Assembly (NCBI RefSeq): GCF_001693815.1
Contig: NZ_MBQD01000025.1
Coordinates: 62,001-126,000, forward strand
Length of the DNA: 64,000 nt
Direction of reading: 5' to 3'
Origin: Tessaracoccus lapidicaptus
GTDB lineage: Bacteria; Actinomycetota; Actinomycetes; Propionibacteriales; Propionibacteriaceae
The notes below the pieces were generated by a model. It was not told the origin of the DNA and made no database searches. It saw nothing but the letters and a program-made list of their open reading frames with translations. Positions 10,158 through 19,010 of this stretch are shown here, piece after piece (position 1 is the first letter of the stretch; each line of letters opens with the position of its first letter). Position numbers and translations under genes: made by a program.

Positions 10158-11602
10158 TGCTCCTCAACCCGATCGAGGTTGTGCCCGCCGAGCAGGTCGG
10201 CCCCGTCCACTTCATCGCCGCCGGCGGCTCCGGCATGAGCGGCGTCGCGCGGCTGTACGCCGCCCTCGGGATCAAGACGTCCGGCTCGGACCGCTCGGAC
10301 TCCACCGCCCTGCGCAACCTCGAGCGCGACGGCGTCACCACCTACGTCGGCCACGACGCGTCGCAGCTCGGCGACGCCCGCACCGTCGTCATCTCGTCGG
10401 CCATCCGCGCCGACAACGTCGAACTGGTCGAGGCCCGGCGCCGCGGGCTGCGGATCTGGCACCGCTCGGCCGCGCTCGCCGCCCTCATGCAGGGCAAGCG
10501 CGGCGTGTCGATCGCCGGCACGCACGGCAAGAGCACCACCACCGCCATGACCGCCGTCATGCTGAGCGAGGCCGGCCGCGACCCGAACTACGTCATCGGC
10601 GCGCCGCTGTCGACGACGGGCACGAGCTCCGCCGTCGGGGCGGGGGAGGCGTTCATCGTCGAGGCCGACGAGTCGGACGCGTCGTTCCTGCAGTACCCCA
10701 CCGAGATCGCCGTCATCACCAACGTCGAGGCCGACCACTTGATCAACTGGGTCACGCCCGAGGCGTATGCCGACGGCTTCCGCGCCTTCGCGACCCGGCC
10801 GCTGGTGCGCCACGTCGTCATCAACGTCGACGACGCCGGCTCCCGGCAGCTGGCCGACGAACTGGTCGGCGAGGCCAAGCACATCATCCGCTACGGCGAG
10901 GCCGAGGACGCGGATGTGCGCATCACCGACGTGGAGGCGCACGGCAACGGCGTCGCCGCGACCATCACCTACGGCGAGGACTCGGGCCGCATCGTGTTGC
11001 AGGTGCCCGGCAACCACAACCTGGCCAACGCCTCGGCCGCGTACGCCGTCGGCCGCGTCCTGGGGCTCTCGCACCAGGAGGCGGTGGAGGCCCTCGGCCG
11101 CTTCGAGGGGACCCTGCGCCGGTTCCAGCTGATCACCGACACCGCCGGCATCCGCGTCTACGACGACTATGCCCACCACCCCACCGAGATCCGCGCCGCC
11201 CTCACCGCGGCCCGCCGCGCCACTGCCGCCGGCAACGAGGCCACCGGGCTGCACGGCCGGCTCATCGCCTGCTTCCAGCCGCACCTCTACAGCCGCACCG
11301 TCGACTTCTCCGACGAGTTCGGCGAGGTGATGACGCTGGCCGACATCGCGGTGATCAACGATGTCGACGGCGCCCGCGAGGACCCGGTGCCCGGCGTCAC
11401 GGGGCAGCTGGTCGTCGACGCCGCCATCCGCCACGGCGCGGCCGAGGTGCACTACGTGCCCGAGAAGTACGACCTGCCGGCCGCGCTCAACGAGATCGCC
11501 CGCCCCGGCGACCTCGTCATCACGCTGGGCTGCGGCGACGTGACCATCGTGGGCCCGCTGCTGGCCGATCTGCTGAAGCAGCGCCCCGACGCCGCGTCGT
11601 GA
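10157..11602 (+). CDS. murC: UDP-MurNAc--L-alanine ligase
   Basis: Adds L-Ala to UDP-MurNAc, the first peptide-stem step (481 aa). ATG 10157 overlaps the murG stop (TGATG) and begins MLLNPIEVVPAEQVG. The nucleotide fold (HFIAAGGSGMSG) is followed by the MurC-type P-loop G121-T-H-G-K125-S-T-T, and YDDYAHHPTE marks the C-terminal ligase domain. An internal TAGACT at about 10007 could be an accessory promoter but this is not supported further. The last bases overlap ftsQ. Confidence 0.96.
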   Translation: MLLNPIEVVPAEQVGPVHFIAAGGSGMSGVARLYAALGIKTSGSDRSDSTALRNLERDGVTTYVGHDASQLGDARTVVISSAIRADNVELVEARRRGLRIWHRSAALAALMQGKRGVSIAGTHGKSTTTAMTAVMLSEAGRDPNYVIGAPLSTTGTSSAVGAGEAFIVEADESDASFLQYPTEIAVITNVEADHLINWVTPEAYADGFRAFATRPLVRHVVINVDDAGSRQLADELVGEAKHIIRYGEAEDADVRITDVEAHGNGVAATITYGEDSGRIVLQVPGNHNLANASAAYAVGRVLGLSHQEAVEALGRFEGTLRRFQLITDTAGIRVYDDYAHHPTEIRAALTAARRATAAGNEATGLHGRLIACFQPHLYSRTVDFSDEFGEVMTLADIAVINDVDGAREDPVPGVTGQLVVDAAIRHGAAEVHYVPEKYDLPAALNEIARPGDLVITLGCGDVTIVGPLLADLLKQRPDAAS

Positions 11603-12324
11603 CCGAACCGCTCCCGCCCGGCGCCTTCGCGAAGGCGCTGCAGTCGAAGCGCGACTCGGAGCGCCGCCGCCGCTGGATCCTGCGCGGATCGCTGGCGGGC
11701 GTGGCGCTGCTCACTGCGCTCGGCGTGTGGCTGGCGTACTTCTCCCCGGCCTTCGAGACCCGCGAGGTTGTCGTTGAGGGCACGGCCCTGCTGACGTCCG
11801 AGCAGGTGACGGCGGCGGCCGCCGTCGAGACCGGGGTGCCGATGGCGCGCCTCGACGCCGACGCCGTGGCCCAGCGGGTGGCCGATCTGCCGGCCGTCCG
11901 CGAGGCCACCGTCGAGCGTGAGCTTCCCGGAACGGTGCGCATCATCGTGGAGGAGCGGACGGTCGCGTTCCAGCGCAAGCGGGAGGGCCAGTGGCAGTGG
12001 GTGGATGCCGACGGCGTCGTGTTCCGCTCCGTCGCCGACCCCGAGCCCGGCGTGCTGCAGGTCACGACGTCGAGCGACGACGCCCGCCTGCTGCGCGACG
12101 TCGCGACGGTGGCCCGGCACCTGCCCGAGGAGTTGCGGCCGGAGACCGTGCGCATGACGGCCGAGGCCGTGGACCGGATCACGGTCAGCCTGGAGGGCGA
12201 CCGGATGATCGTGTGGGGGAGTGCGGAGGAGTCGGCTCTGAAGTCGGAGGTCGTGTCCGCGCTGATGTCGGTGGAGGCCGAGGTCTACGACGTCTCCGCC
12301 CCCCGCCACCCGACGACGGAGTGA
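11599..12324 (+). CDS. ftsQ: Cell-division protein FtsQ
   Basis: Bitopic divisome protein, 241 aa, starting at GTG 11599 and overlapping the murC stop (GTGA). A short basic cytoplasmic segment (SKRDSERRRRW) precedes a membrane helix (about residues 29-50). The extracellular POTRA-like domain (FETREVVVEGTALLTSEQV) and the FtsQ domain (VERELPGTVRIIVEERTVA) follow. It is the last gene of the mur/fts run before the separate ftsZ promoter. Confidence 0.93.
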   Translation: MTEPLPPGAFAKALQSKRDSERRRRWILRGSLAGVALLTALGVWLAYFSPAFETREVVVEGTALLTSEQVTAAAAVETGVPMARLDADAVAQRVADLPAVREATVERELPGTVRIIVEERTVAFQRKREGQWQWVDADGVVFRSVADPEPGVLQVTTSSDDARLLRDVATVARHLPEELRPETVRMTAEAVDRITVSLEGDRMIVWGSAEESALKSEVVSALMSVEAEVYDVSAPRHPTTE

Positions 12325-12326
12325 TG

Positions 12327-12423
12327 CACCTCAGGTAACCCTGAAGTAGCACTTGAGGTGATTCCGGATCGATTCGGACGCGCCGTTGGACGGTGGCCGC
12401 GGCGCTCCCATAACCTTCGGACC
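12327..12423 (+). promoter_or_regulatory. ftsZ promoter with nested dyads
   Basis: The 99-bp ftsQ-ftsZ gap holds two nested inverted repeats: CACCTCA (12327-12333) with TGAGGTG (12354-12360), and inside the left half TCAGG TAAC CCTGA (12331-12344). Downstream lie TTGGAC (12386-12391) and overlapping -10 candidates CATAAC (12409-12414, 17-bp spacing) and TAACCT (12411-12416). TAACCT is 7 nt from the ATG, and no good Shine-Dalgarno sequence is present, so a leaderless or near-leaderless ftsZ mRNA is likely. The dyads could be an operator or stem-loop; the binding factor is unknown. Confidence 0.55.
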
Positions 12424-13584
12424 ATGGCAAGCGCATCTCAGAACTACCTCGCGGTGATCAAGGTCGTCGGTGTCGGCGGCGGCGGCGTCAACGCCGTCAA
12501 CCGCATGATCGAGGCGGGGCTCCGCGGCGTCGAGTTCATCGCCGTCAACACTGATGCGCAGGCCCTGCTCATGAGCGACGCGGATGTCAAGCTCGATATC
12601 GGCCGCGAACTCACCCGCGGCCTCGGCGCCGGCGCCGACCCGTCGAAGGGCCGTCAGGCCGCCGAGGACCACGCCGACGAGATCGAGGAGGCGCTCAAGG
12701 GCGCCGACATGGTGTTCGTCACCGCAGGCGAGGGCGGCGGCACCGGCACCGGCGGCGCGCCCATCGTCGCGAAGATCGCCCGCTCGCTCGGCGCGCTGAC
12801 CATCGGCGTCGTGACGCGCCCGTTCTCGTTCGAGGGGCGCCGCCGCTCCACGCAGGCCGAGACCGGCATCGAGCAGCTGCGCGAAGAGGTCGACACCCTC
12901 ATCGTCATCCCCAACGACAAGCTGCTGCAGATGACCGACCACCAGGTCGCCATCCTCGACGCGTTCAAGCAAGCCGACCAGGTCCTCATGCAGGGCGTGT
13001 CCGGCATCACGGACCTCATCACCACCCCTGGTCTCATCAACCTCGACTTCGCCGACGTCAAGTCGATCATGAGCCAGGCCGGCTCCGCCCTCATGGGCAT
13101 CGGCTCGGCCCGCGGCGAGGACCGTGCCCGCGCCGCCGCGGAGATGGCCATCTCGTCGCCGCTGCTCGAGGCGAGCATCGACGGCGCCCACGGCGTCCTG
13201 CTCTCGATCGCCGGCGGCTCTGACCTCGGCCTGTTCGAGGTGTCCGCCGCCGCGCAGCTGATCGAGGAGGCCGCGCACGACGAGGCCAACATCATCTTCG
13301 GCACCGTCATCGACGACGCCCTGGGCGACGAGGTGCGCGTCACCGTCATCGCGGCGGGGTTCGACGGCGGCCAGCCGCAGCGCCGTCAGGCCCGGCCGGC
13401 CGAGCAGCGCCCCGCGCAGCCGTCGCGGCCCACCGCCCAGCCCACGTTCGCCCCGTCGCAGCCCGCGGCCCCGCAGGCGGCGGCGATGCCCGGCCAGCGC
13501 CCGGCGCCGCAGCAGCCGGTGCAGCACAGCGCCCCCGCCGTCGACGACGACGACGATCTGGACGTCCCCGACTTCATGAAGTGA
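12424..13584 (+). CDS. ftsZ: Cell-division GTPase FtsZ
   Basis: Tubulin-like GTPase, 386 aa, that forms the Z-ring. The start is ATG 12424 ([21 protein letters not shown]); an upstream in-frame ATG (12358) would add 22 residues that do not fit the family and would lie in the promoter. The GTP-binding tubulin signature G104-G-G-T-G-T-G110 and the synergy-loop region ([11 protein letters not shown]) are present. A Pro/Gln/Ala-rich linker leads to the acidic C-terminal peptide [12 protein letters not shown], which binds FtsZ partners such as SepF. Confidence 0.97.
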   Translation: MASASQNYLAVIKVVGVGGGGVNAVNRMIEAGLRGVEFIAVNTDAQALLMSDADVKLDIGRELTRGLGAGADPSKGRQAAEDHADEIEEALKGADMVFVTAGEGGGTGTGGAPIVAKIARSLGALTIGVVTRPFSFEGRRRSTQAETGIEQLREEVDTLIVIPNDKLLQMTDHQVAILDAFKQADQVLMQGVSGITDLITTPGLINLDFADVKSIMSQAGSALMGIGSARGEDRARAAAEMAISSPLLEASIDGAHGVLLSIAGGSDLGLFEVSAAAQLIEEAAHDEANIIFGTVIDDALGDEVRVTVIAAGFDGGQPQRRQARPAEQRPAQPSRPTAQPTFAPSQPAAPQAAAMPGQRPAPQQPVQHSAPAVDDDDDLDVPDFMK

Positions 13585-13631
13585 TCGTCGCCACACGGTG
13601 CGTCGCCGTCGTCGCGCGGCGCGCGGGGCGC

Positions 13632-13659
13632 TAGCCTCGACTCAGCACTATCAAGGAGG
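13632..13659 (+). promoter_or_regulatory. sepF -10 box and ribosome-binding site
   Basis: TAGCCT at 13632-13637 is a plausible -10 box. A near-perfect AAGGAGG at 13653-13659, 4 nt before GTG 13664, decides the sepF start against the upstream in-frame ATG at 13598. The gap from ftsZ to sepF is only 79 bp. Confidence 0.5.
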
Positions 13660-13663
13660 CAAC

Positions 13664-14140
13664 GTGGGCGTTCGGAAGCTTGCTGCGTGGATGGGTCTCG
13701 TCGAGGACGGTCGCTACCGCGATGACGAGCACCAGGACGTCGACGACCTCACCGACGACTTCGAGGTGTATGAGGAGCGCGAGGAGATGAACCCGGTGGC
13801 CCCCCTGCCGACCCGTCGGCCGACGCCCGTCACGCCCCTGCCGCAGAAGGAGGTGGCGGACCTCAGCCGGATCATCAGCGTGCGGCCGCGCTCCTACAAC
13901 GAGGCCCGGGTCATCGGGGAGAACTTCCGCGACGGCATCCCGGTGATCATGAACCTGTCGGACATGGAGGACGGCGAGGACAAGCGGCTCGTGGACTTCG
14001 CCGCCGGCCTCATCTTCGGCCTCAAGGGCAACATCGAGCGCGTCTCCAGCAAGGTGTTCCTCCTGTGCCCGCAGAACCTCGTCGTCGGGCCGGAGGACAA
14101 GGAACGCATCGCGTCCGGCGGCTTCTTCAACCAGAGCTGA
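13664..14140 (+). CDS. sepF: Z-ring membrane anchor SepF
   Basis: Cytosolic division protein, 158 aa, that tethers FtsZ to the membrane in actinobacteria, which lack FtsA. GTG 13664 is chosen from the AAGGAGG site 4 nt upstream; the protein then starts VGVRKLAAWMGLVEDG, the amphipathic membrane-binding helix. An acidic linker follows, then the SepF domain (about residues 70-155: RSYNEARVIGENFRDG, NLSDMEDGEDKRLVDFAAGL). The pgeF and yggS genes often found between ftsZ and sepF are absent. Confidence 0.95.
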   Translation: MGVRKLAAWMGLVEDGRYRDDEHQDVDDLTDDFEVYEEREEMNPVAPLPTRRPTPVTPLPQKEVADLSRIISVRPRSYNEARVIGENFRDGIPVIMNLSDMEDGEDKRLVDFAAGLIFGLKGNIERVSSKVFLLCPQNLVVGPEDKERIASGGFFNQS

Positions 14141-14144
14141 GCCC

Positions 14145-14429
14145 GTGGTCGCGACTCTCCTCTGGTGGCTGATCGGGCTCTACATCTGGGTGCTGCTCGC
14201 CCGCGTCATCCTCTCCTGGATCCCGATGTTCGCCCCCGGGTGGACGCCGCGCGGCGTCGTGCTGGTGGTCGTGGAGTTCATCTACACCGTGACCGACCCG
14301 CCGGTGAAGGCGCTGCAGAAGGTCATCAAGCCCATCCGGATCGGTGGGGCCTATCTCGACCTCAGCGTCCTGGTGCTGTTCATCGTGCTGCAGATCGTGC
14401 AGTCGATGGTGTGGCTGATCCCGTTCTGA
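14145..14429 (+). CDS. YggT family membrane protein
   Basis: Small integral membrane protein, 94 aa, starting at GTG 14145, 4 bp after sepF. It has an N-terminal hydrophobic helix (LLWWLIGLYIWVLLARVILS), the conserved RVILSWIP and TDPPVKALQKVIKPI motifs, and a C-terminal helix (LDLSVLVLFIVLQIVQSM). In actinobacteria and firmicutes the family sits between sepF and divIVA and is linked to division or osmotic adaptation; the molecular role is not established. Confidence 0.9.
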   Translation: MVATLLWWLIGLYIWVLLARVILSWIPMFAPGWTPRGVVLVVVEFIYTVTDPPVKALQKVIKPIRIGGAYLDLSVLVLFIVLQIVQSMVWLIPF

Positions 14430-14467
14430 CGGCCCGGAACCCGGAGTTTCAAGTCGCGCTGTAGCTG

Positions 14468-14498
14468 TTGGCCGCAGTGTGAGGCGCTACGCTAGCCT
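14468..14498 (+). promoter_or_regulatory. Probable divIVA promoter
   Basis: In the 120-bp gap before divIVA, TTGGCC (14468-14473) faces TAGCCT (14493-14498) at 19 bp, and an alternative -10 TACGCT overlaps at 14488-14493. A GC-rich stem-forming stretch follows (14503-14524), and GGAG at 14540-14543 serves the ATG at 14550. The promoter call is by eye only. Confidence 0.4.
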
Positions 14499-14549
14499 GA
14501 AACCGGCCGGCCGCAAGACCGGCGGAACTCGACGATTATTGGAGCAACT

Positions 14550-15494
14550 ATGAGCCTGACCCTGGATGAGGTTCGCCAGGTCCGCTTCCGGATGTCGCGC
14601 CGTGGCGAGACCGGCTATCAGGTCGGTGACGTCGATACCTTCATCGACAAGGTGGAGCTGACGTTCGACGAGTTCGAGAAGGAGCGCGAGCGCATGCGCC
14701 GCGAGCTCGACTCGGTCCAGCAGGTCGGGGTTTCCGGGGGCGACGACGCCGGTAACGGCGAGGCGCTGCGCGCCAAGGACGACGAGATCGCCTCCCTCAA
14801 GGCCGAGGTCGAGCGGCTCAACTCCGCACTCAGCCAGGGCGGCGACGCCAACGCCGCGCTTGCCGCGTCCGAGCAGCGCGTGCGTGAGCTCACCGCCGAG
14901 AACGAGCAGCTCCGCTCGCAGCTCGAGGACGTCCGCAGCGAGTACGACCGGGTCCGCACCGAGCGCGTCACCTCCGGCGGCGGCACCCAGCACCTCACCG
15001 TCAGCGCCAGCGAGGACGCCGCTCCGGCCGTCACCCGGCTGCTCCAGATGGCGACGGATCAGGCCACGACTCTCGTCAACGAGGCCCAGGCCGAGGCGGA
15101 GCGCAAGCTCGTCGAGGCCGAGCAGCGCGCCAACGAGATCAAGACCGACGCCCGCACCAAGGCGGAGCGCATCGAATCCGAGGCGCGCGTCAACGCCGAG
15201 CAGATGACCAGCGAGGCCTCGTCCCGCGCGGCCGCCGTCGACCAGCAGGCCGCTGACCGCCGCCGCGAGCTGTTCGCCGACCTCGAGCGCGAGCAGGGCG
15301 AACTGACCGGCAAGGTGGACCACCTCCGCGGGTTCGAGTCCAGCTTCCGGGAGAACATGTCCAGCGTCCTGCGGCGCTTCATGGACACCCTCGAGTCGTC
15401 GCACGCCGAGCCCCAGGAAGTGCCCGAGCTGGCGCAGCGTCGGGAGTCCGACACCCCCCGGCTGGATGCCCTCGCCGGCGGGGATCACCAGTAG
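14550..15494 (+). CDS. divIVA: Polar growth/division scaffold DivIVA (Wag31-like)
   Basis: Coiled-coil scaffold, 314 aa, that binds curved membranes at the poles and septum and organises wall growth in actinobacteria. The conserved N-terminal DivIVA lipid-binding domain is clear (SLTLDEVRQVRFRMSRRGE, GYQVGDVDTFIDKVE, residues 2-35). It is followed by a first coiled coil (about 36-140), a short polar linker, and a second long coiled coil rich in Ala/Glu/Arg (about 165-280). The tail (SHAEPQEVPELAQRRES) is acidic. It is separated from yggT by its own promoter region. Confidence 0.95.
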   Translation: MSLTLDEVRQVRFRMSRRGETGYQVGDVDTFIDKVELTFDEFEKERERMRRELDSVQQVGVSGGDDAGNGEALRAKDDEIASLKAEVERLNSALSQGGDANAALAASEQRVRELTAENEQLRSQLEDVRSEYDRVRTERVTSGGGTQHLTVSASEDAAPAVTRLLQMATDQATTLVNEAQAEAERKLVEAEQRANEIKTDARTKAERIESEARVNAEQMTSEASSRAAAVDQQAADRRRELFADLEREQGELTGKVDHLRGFESSFRENMSSVLRRFMDTLESSHAEPQEVPELAQRRESDTPRLDALAGGDHQ

Positions 15495-15506
15495 TCACAG
15501 CATCCA

Positions 15507-15544
15507 TCAACTGGCCGGCACCCGCTGTGGTGTCGGCCAGTTGA
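15507..15544 (+). terminator. Hairpin after divIVA
   Basis: A 14-bp stem with one G-T pair is formed by 15507-15520 (TCAACTGGCCGGCA) and 15531-15544 (TGTCGGCCAGTTGA) around a 10-nt loop, 12 bp past the divIVA stop. No T-tract follows. The right arm contains the first bases of the TTGACA -35 box of the next gene. Confidence 0.6.
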
Positions 15545-15568
15545 CATGCTCGGGCGGTGGTGTACCCT
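15541..15568 (+). promoter_or_regulatory. Promoter of the DksA/TraR-family gene
   Basis: A consensus -35 box TTGACA (15541-15546) is separated by 16 bp from TACCCT (15563-15568). It is one of the best-matching sigma-A-type promoters in the window. It overlaps the right arm of the divIVA hairpin, so hairpin folding and initiation use the same DNA. Confidence 0.6.
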
Positions 15569-15600
15569 TCCCGAACACCCCTGCACAGGAGAAGCGAGAA

Positions 15601-16026
15601 ATGTCAACGTCGAAGCAGTCGTCCGCTCCCCAACCGGTTCTGCCGGTCCTCGACGGCGAGGAGCCCTGGACGGACGAGGAGGTCGCGGAACAGCGCGCCG
15701 AGCTCCAGGACGAACTGGAGCGGCTCGAGCGTCGCATCGCGGCCACGGAGGCGGAGCTCGACGCCCTGCTGCGCGGCGGCACCGACGGCGCGGGACGTGA
15801 CCCGGCGGACGTCGGCAGCATCAACTTCGAGCGGGACCAGGAACTCTCACTGGCCCAGAACGTGCGCGAGATGGCCGAGCAGCTGAGGCTCGCCATCCAC
15901 CTGTTCGACAACGGGGAGTACGGGTTCTGCGAGATCTGCGGCAACCCGATCGGCAAGGGCCGCCTGCAGGTGTTCCCTCGCGCCACGCTCTGCGTCACCT
16001 GCAAGCAGCGCGAGGAACGGCGCTGA
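15601..16026 (+). CDS. DksA/TraR-type zinc-finger protein
   Basis: A 141-aa protein with an N-terminal helical hairpin (DEEVAEQRAELQDELERLER) and a C-terminal four-cysteine zinc finger: C110-EI-C113 ... C131-VT-C134. This is the TraR/DksA layout, whose members reach into the RNA polymerase secondary channel; in actinobacteria the small members are poorly characterised. ATG 15601 is preferred over an upstream start because AGGAGAAG lies at 15586-15593. It is the first gene of an operon with lspA and rluD. Confidence 0.88.
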   Translation: MSTSKQSSAPQPVLPVLDGEEPWTDEEVAEQRAELQDELERLERRIAATEAELDALLRGGTDGAGRDPADVGSINFERDQELSLAQNVREMAEQLRLAIHLFDNGEYGFCEICGNPIGKGRLQVFPRATLCVTCKQREERR

Positions 16027-16547
16027 CCGCCCGCACCCGGGGGGTTCGCCGGATCGCCCTCGGGATCGGGCTGCTCGGCCTCGGCGTGGACCAGGTGGTC
16101 AAGCTGGCCAGCGTCGCCTACCTGCAGCCCGGGCGAACCGTCGAACTCGTCGGACAGCTGCTGCAGCTCACCCTCATCCGCAATCCCGGCGCCGCCTTCG
16201 GCATGGGCTCGGGGGCGACGATCGTGTTCTCGGCGTTCGCGGTGATCGCCACCGTGGCGTGTCTGGCGGTGGCGCTGCCCCGGATCACGCAGGTGTGGCA
16301 CGCGGTGGCCCTCGGGCTGCTGCTCGCGGGCATCACCGGCAACCTGGTTGACCGCATCACGCAGCCGCCGTCGCCGTTCCGCGGCCACGTCATCGACATG
16401 TTCCAGCTGCAGTACTTCGGGGCGATCTTCAACGTGGCCGACGTCTGCATCACGGCCGCGGCCGCGATGATCATCGTCGGCGGCTTCGTCGCCGACCGGC
16501 GTGCGGCCACGGCCGAGAAGGAGCCGGTCGCCGAGGACGCCGCGTGA
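16023..16547 (+). CDS. lspA: Lipoprotein signal peptidase II, probable CTG start
   Basis: Membrane aspartyl protease that cleaves prolipoprotein signal peptides. Catalytic aspartates are seen in GNLVD110R and FNVAD140 (numbered from CTG 16023). The first canonical start in the frame (GTG 16086) would begin inside the first membrane helix, right at the conserved D-Q..K. Extending to CTG 16023 restores a full helix ([18 protein letters not shown]). It overlaps the upstream TGA (CTGA), just like the GTGA joins elsewhere, and has AGGA at 16013-16016. The protein is then 174 aa. Function is sure; the start is inferred. Confidence 0.87.
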   Translation: MTARTRGVRRIALGIGLLGLGVDQVVKLASVAYLQPGRTVELVGQLLQLTLIRNPGAAFGMGSGATIVFSAFAVIATVACLAVALPRITQVWHAVALGLLLAGITGNLVDRITQPPSPFRGHVIDMFQLQYFGAIFNVADVCITAAAAMIIVGGFVADRRAATAEKEPVAEDAA

Positions 16548-17464
16548 GCGTGTTCCTCGTCCCCGACGGCCTCGCCGGGGACCGCGTCGACGCCACGGCC
16601 GCGCGCGTGTCCGGCTACAGCCGGTCGCGCATCGAGAGCCTCATCGAGGCCGGCGGGCTCCTGCTCGGCGGCGTCGTCGTCGCCAAGGGGTCGCAGCGGG
16701 TCGCCGGGGGAGAGCTACTCGAGATCGTCGACGACGCGGCCCCCGCCGGGGTGCGGGTGAGCCCGCGGCTGGCCGACGGCCTGCGCATCGTCCACGAGGA
16801 CGCGCACCTGGTGGTGGTCGACAAACCCGTGGGGGTGGCGGCGCACCCCAGCCTCGGCTGGGAGGGGCCGTCGGTCGTCGAACACCTGGCGGCGGCCGGT
16901 GTCGCGGTGTCGACGTCGGGGGCCGCCGAGCGGCAGGGCGTGGTGCAGCGGCTCGACGTCGGCACGAGTGGCCTCATGGTGGTGGCGAAGTCGGAGATCG
17001 CCTACAGCGTGCTCAAGCAGGCGTTCCGCGACCGGACGGTGGACAAGGTGTACCACGCGCTGGTGCAGGGACACCCGGATCCGTTCGCCGGCACGATCGA
17101 GGCGCCTATCGCCAGGCATCCGGGGTCGGACTGGAAGATGGCGATCGTCGAGGGGGGCCGTCACTCGGTGACCCACTACGAGACGCTCGAGGCGCACCGC
17201 GCGGCCACGCTGCTGGAGGTGCACCTCGAGACGGGTCGCACGCACCAGATCCGCGTGCACATGGCGGCGATCGGGCACCCGTGCGTCGGGGACCCGCTGT
17301 ACGGGGCGGACCCGGTGCTGGCGCAGCGGCTCGGGCTGGTGCGACAGTGGCTGCACGCCGTCCGGCTGGGCTTCACGCATCCGACGACGGGGGAGTACGT
17401 CACCTTCGACTCGCCGTATCCAGAAGATCTGGCCCACGCGCTCGAGCTGGTGCGCGCCGGCTGA
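16544..17464 (+). CDS. rluD: RluA/RluD-family 23S rRNA pseudouridine synthase
   Basis: A 306-aa RluA-family enzyme, likely modifying 23S rRNA. It starts at GTG 16544, overlapping the lspA stop. An N-terminal S4 RNA-binding domain (about residues 12-70: [16 protein letters not shown]) precedes the catalytic domain with QRLD138[12 protein letters not shown], where D138 is the catalytic aspartate. [15 protein letters not shown] is the C-terminal family motif. The lspA-rluD pairing is common in actinobacteria. The exact rRNA target (RluD versus a paralogue) cannot be decided from sequence. Confidence 0.88.
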   Translation: MSVFLVPDGLAGDRVDATAARVSGYSRSRIESLIEAGGLLLGGVVVAKGSQRVAGGELLEIVDDAAPAGVRVSPRLADGLRIVHEDAHLVVVDKPVGVAAHPSLGWEGPSVVEHLAAAGVAVSTSGAAERQGVVQRLDVGTSGLMVVAKSEIAYSVLKQAFRDRTVDKVYHALVQGHPDPFAGTIEAPIARHPGSDWKMAIVEGGRHSVTHYETLEAHRAATLLEVHLETGRTHQIRVHMAAIGHPCVGDPLYGADPVLAQRLGLVRQWLHAVRLGFTHPTTGEYVTFDSPYPEDLAHALELVRAG

Positions 17465-17515
17465 CCCCGGCCGGCCCTAGGGGCGCCCCCCGCTGCGCCG
17501 ATGGGGCCGTTCAGG

Positions 17516-17528
17516 TAGGGTTTGCTCC
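17516..17528 (+). promoter_or_regulatory. pyk -10 box, leaderless start
   Basis: TAGGGT (17516-17521) lies 7 nt before GTG 17529. This places the expected transcription start on the start codon. No clear -35 box or Shine-Dalgarno sequence is visible in the 64-bp gap after rluD. Confidence 0.5.
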
Positions 17529-18956
17529 GTGCGTAGAGCTAAGATCGTCTGTACCCTCGGCCCGTCGGCCGAGACCGTTGACCGCCTCATCGAGCTGCTG
17601 AACGCGGGCATGAACGTCGCCCGCCTCAATATGAGCCACGGCGACTACGAGGAGCACGGCAACCGCCTGCGGAACGTCCGCGCTGCCTCCGAAGCCACCG
17701 GCAAGACCGTCGGCGTGTTCGCCGACCTCCAGGGCCCCAAGATCCGCCTCGGCCGATTCGAGAACGACCAGAAGGTCTTCCTCGAGAACGGCGCCCGGTT
17801 CACCATCACCACCGATGACATCCTCGGCACGCCCGAGCGGTGCTCGACCACCTATAAGGGTCTCCCGGGTGACGTCAACGTCGGTGACCAGATCCTCATC
17901 GACGACGGCAAGGTCGGCCTCAAGGCCGTCGAGGTGACCGACACCGACGTCGTGTGCGAGGTCACCGTCGCCGGTCCCGTGTCGAACAACAAGGGCATCA
18001 ACCTGCCCGGCGTCGCCGTGTCCGTCCCGGCCCTCAGCGACAAGGACGAGCGCGACCTGCGCTGGGCCCTGCACCAGGACGTCGACATGGTCGCCCTCTC
18101 GTTCGTCCGCTCGGGCGACGACATCAAGCGCGTCCACGAGATCATGGACGAGGAGGGGCGCCACGTCCCCGTCATCGCCAAGCTCGAGAAGCCGCAGGCG
18201 ATCGCCAACCTGCAGGACATCATCGACGCGTTCGACGCGTTCATGGTCGCCCGCGGTGACCTGGGCGTCGAGCTCCCGCTCGAGGAGGTGCCGCTGGTCC
18301 AGAAGCGCATCATCCGCGCCGCCCGTAAGTGGGCCAAGCCGGTCATCGTCGCCACGCAGATGCTCGAGTCGATGATCTCGAACCCGCGCCCGACGCGCGC
18401 CGAGGCCTCCGACGTCGCCAACGCCATCCTCGACGGCGCCGACGCGGTCATGCTGTCCGGCGAGACGTCGGTCGGCGACTACCCGGTCGAGACGGTGTCG
18501 ACCATGGCGCGCATCGTCGAGAAGACCGAGCGCGAGGGCCACGCCGAGATCCACATCATCGACTGGGACCCGCACACCACGGGCGGCATCCTGGCCAAGG
18601 CCGCGGCCGAGGTCGCCGAGCGCATCGGCGCCCGCTACCTGGTCGCGTTCACGAAGTCGGGCGACACAGGCCGGCGTCTGTCGCGTCTGCGGTCCCCGAT
18701 CCCGATGCTGGTGTTCTCGCCCGAGAAGGCCACGCGTCAGACCATGACCCTGTCGTGGGGTGTCGACACCCAGATCACGCCTGAGTTCACGGACCAGGAA
18801 GAGGTCGTCGAGGCCGTCGACCGGCACCTGCGTGACCGCGGCATGATCGAGGTCGGCGAGCGCATCGTCATCGTCTCGGGCTCGCCCATGGGCATCCCGG
18901 GCAAGACGAACAACCTGCGCGTCCACAAGGTCAAGGAGCTCGGCGAGACCAACTGA
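17529..18956 (+). CDS. pyk: Pyruvate kinase
   Basis: Converts PEP and ADP to pyruvate and ATP (475 aa). The start GTG 17529 gives [16 protein letters not shown], the canonical N-terminus. The active-site blocks include [39 protein letters not shown] (catalytic Lys region) and the Mg/K-binding [21 protein letters not shown] and the C-terminal allosteric domain complete the fold. It is monocistronic and ends in a strong hairpin, facing the convergent tRNA-Leu gene. Confidence 0.97.
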   Translation: MRRAKIVCTLGPSAETVDRLIELLNAGMNVARLNMSHGDYEEHGNRLRNVRAASEATGKTVGVFADLQGPKIRLGRFENDQKVFLENGARFTITTDDILGTPERCSTTYKGLPGDVNVGDQILIDDGKVGLKAVEVTDTDVVCEVTVAGPVSNNKGINLPGVAVSVPALSDKDERDLRWALHQDVDMVALSFVRSGDDIKRVHEIMDEEGRHVPVIAKLEKPQAIANLQDIIDAFDAFMVARGDLGVELPLEEVPLVQKRIIRAARKWAKPVIVATQMLESMISNPRPTRAEASDVANAILDGADAVMLSGETSVGDYPVETVSTMARIVEKTEREGHAEIHIIDWDPHTTGGILAKAAAEVAERIGARYLVAFTKSGDTGRRLSRLRSPIPMLVFSPEKATRQTMTLSWGVDTQITPEFTDQEEVVEAVDRHLRDRGMIEVGERIVIVSGSPMGIPGKTNNLRVHKVKELGETN

Positions 18957-18976
18957 GTCTGCCGGCTGAAGCCGAG

Positions 18977-19002
18977 AAGGGGAGCCCTGCGGGGCTCCCC
19001 TT
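18977..19002 (+). terminator. pyk terminator
   Basis: A perfect 11-bp stem, AAGGGGAGCCC (18977-18987) with GGGCTCCCCTT (18992-19002), with a TGCG loop. It lies between pyk and the convergent tRNA-Leu gene and may stop transcription from both sides. Confidence 0.85.
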
Positions 19003-19010
19003 CGTCGTTG

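Noticed and set aside
16086-16547. lspA starting at GTG 16086
   Set aside because: This start would remove most of the first membrane helix and begin at the conserved Asp-Gln. The CTG start with a ribosome-binding site fits better, although it is unproven.
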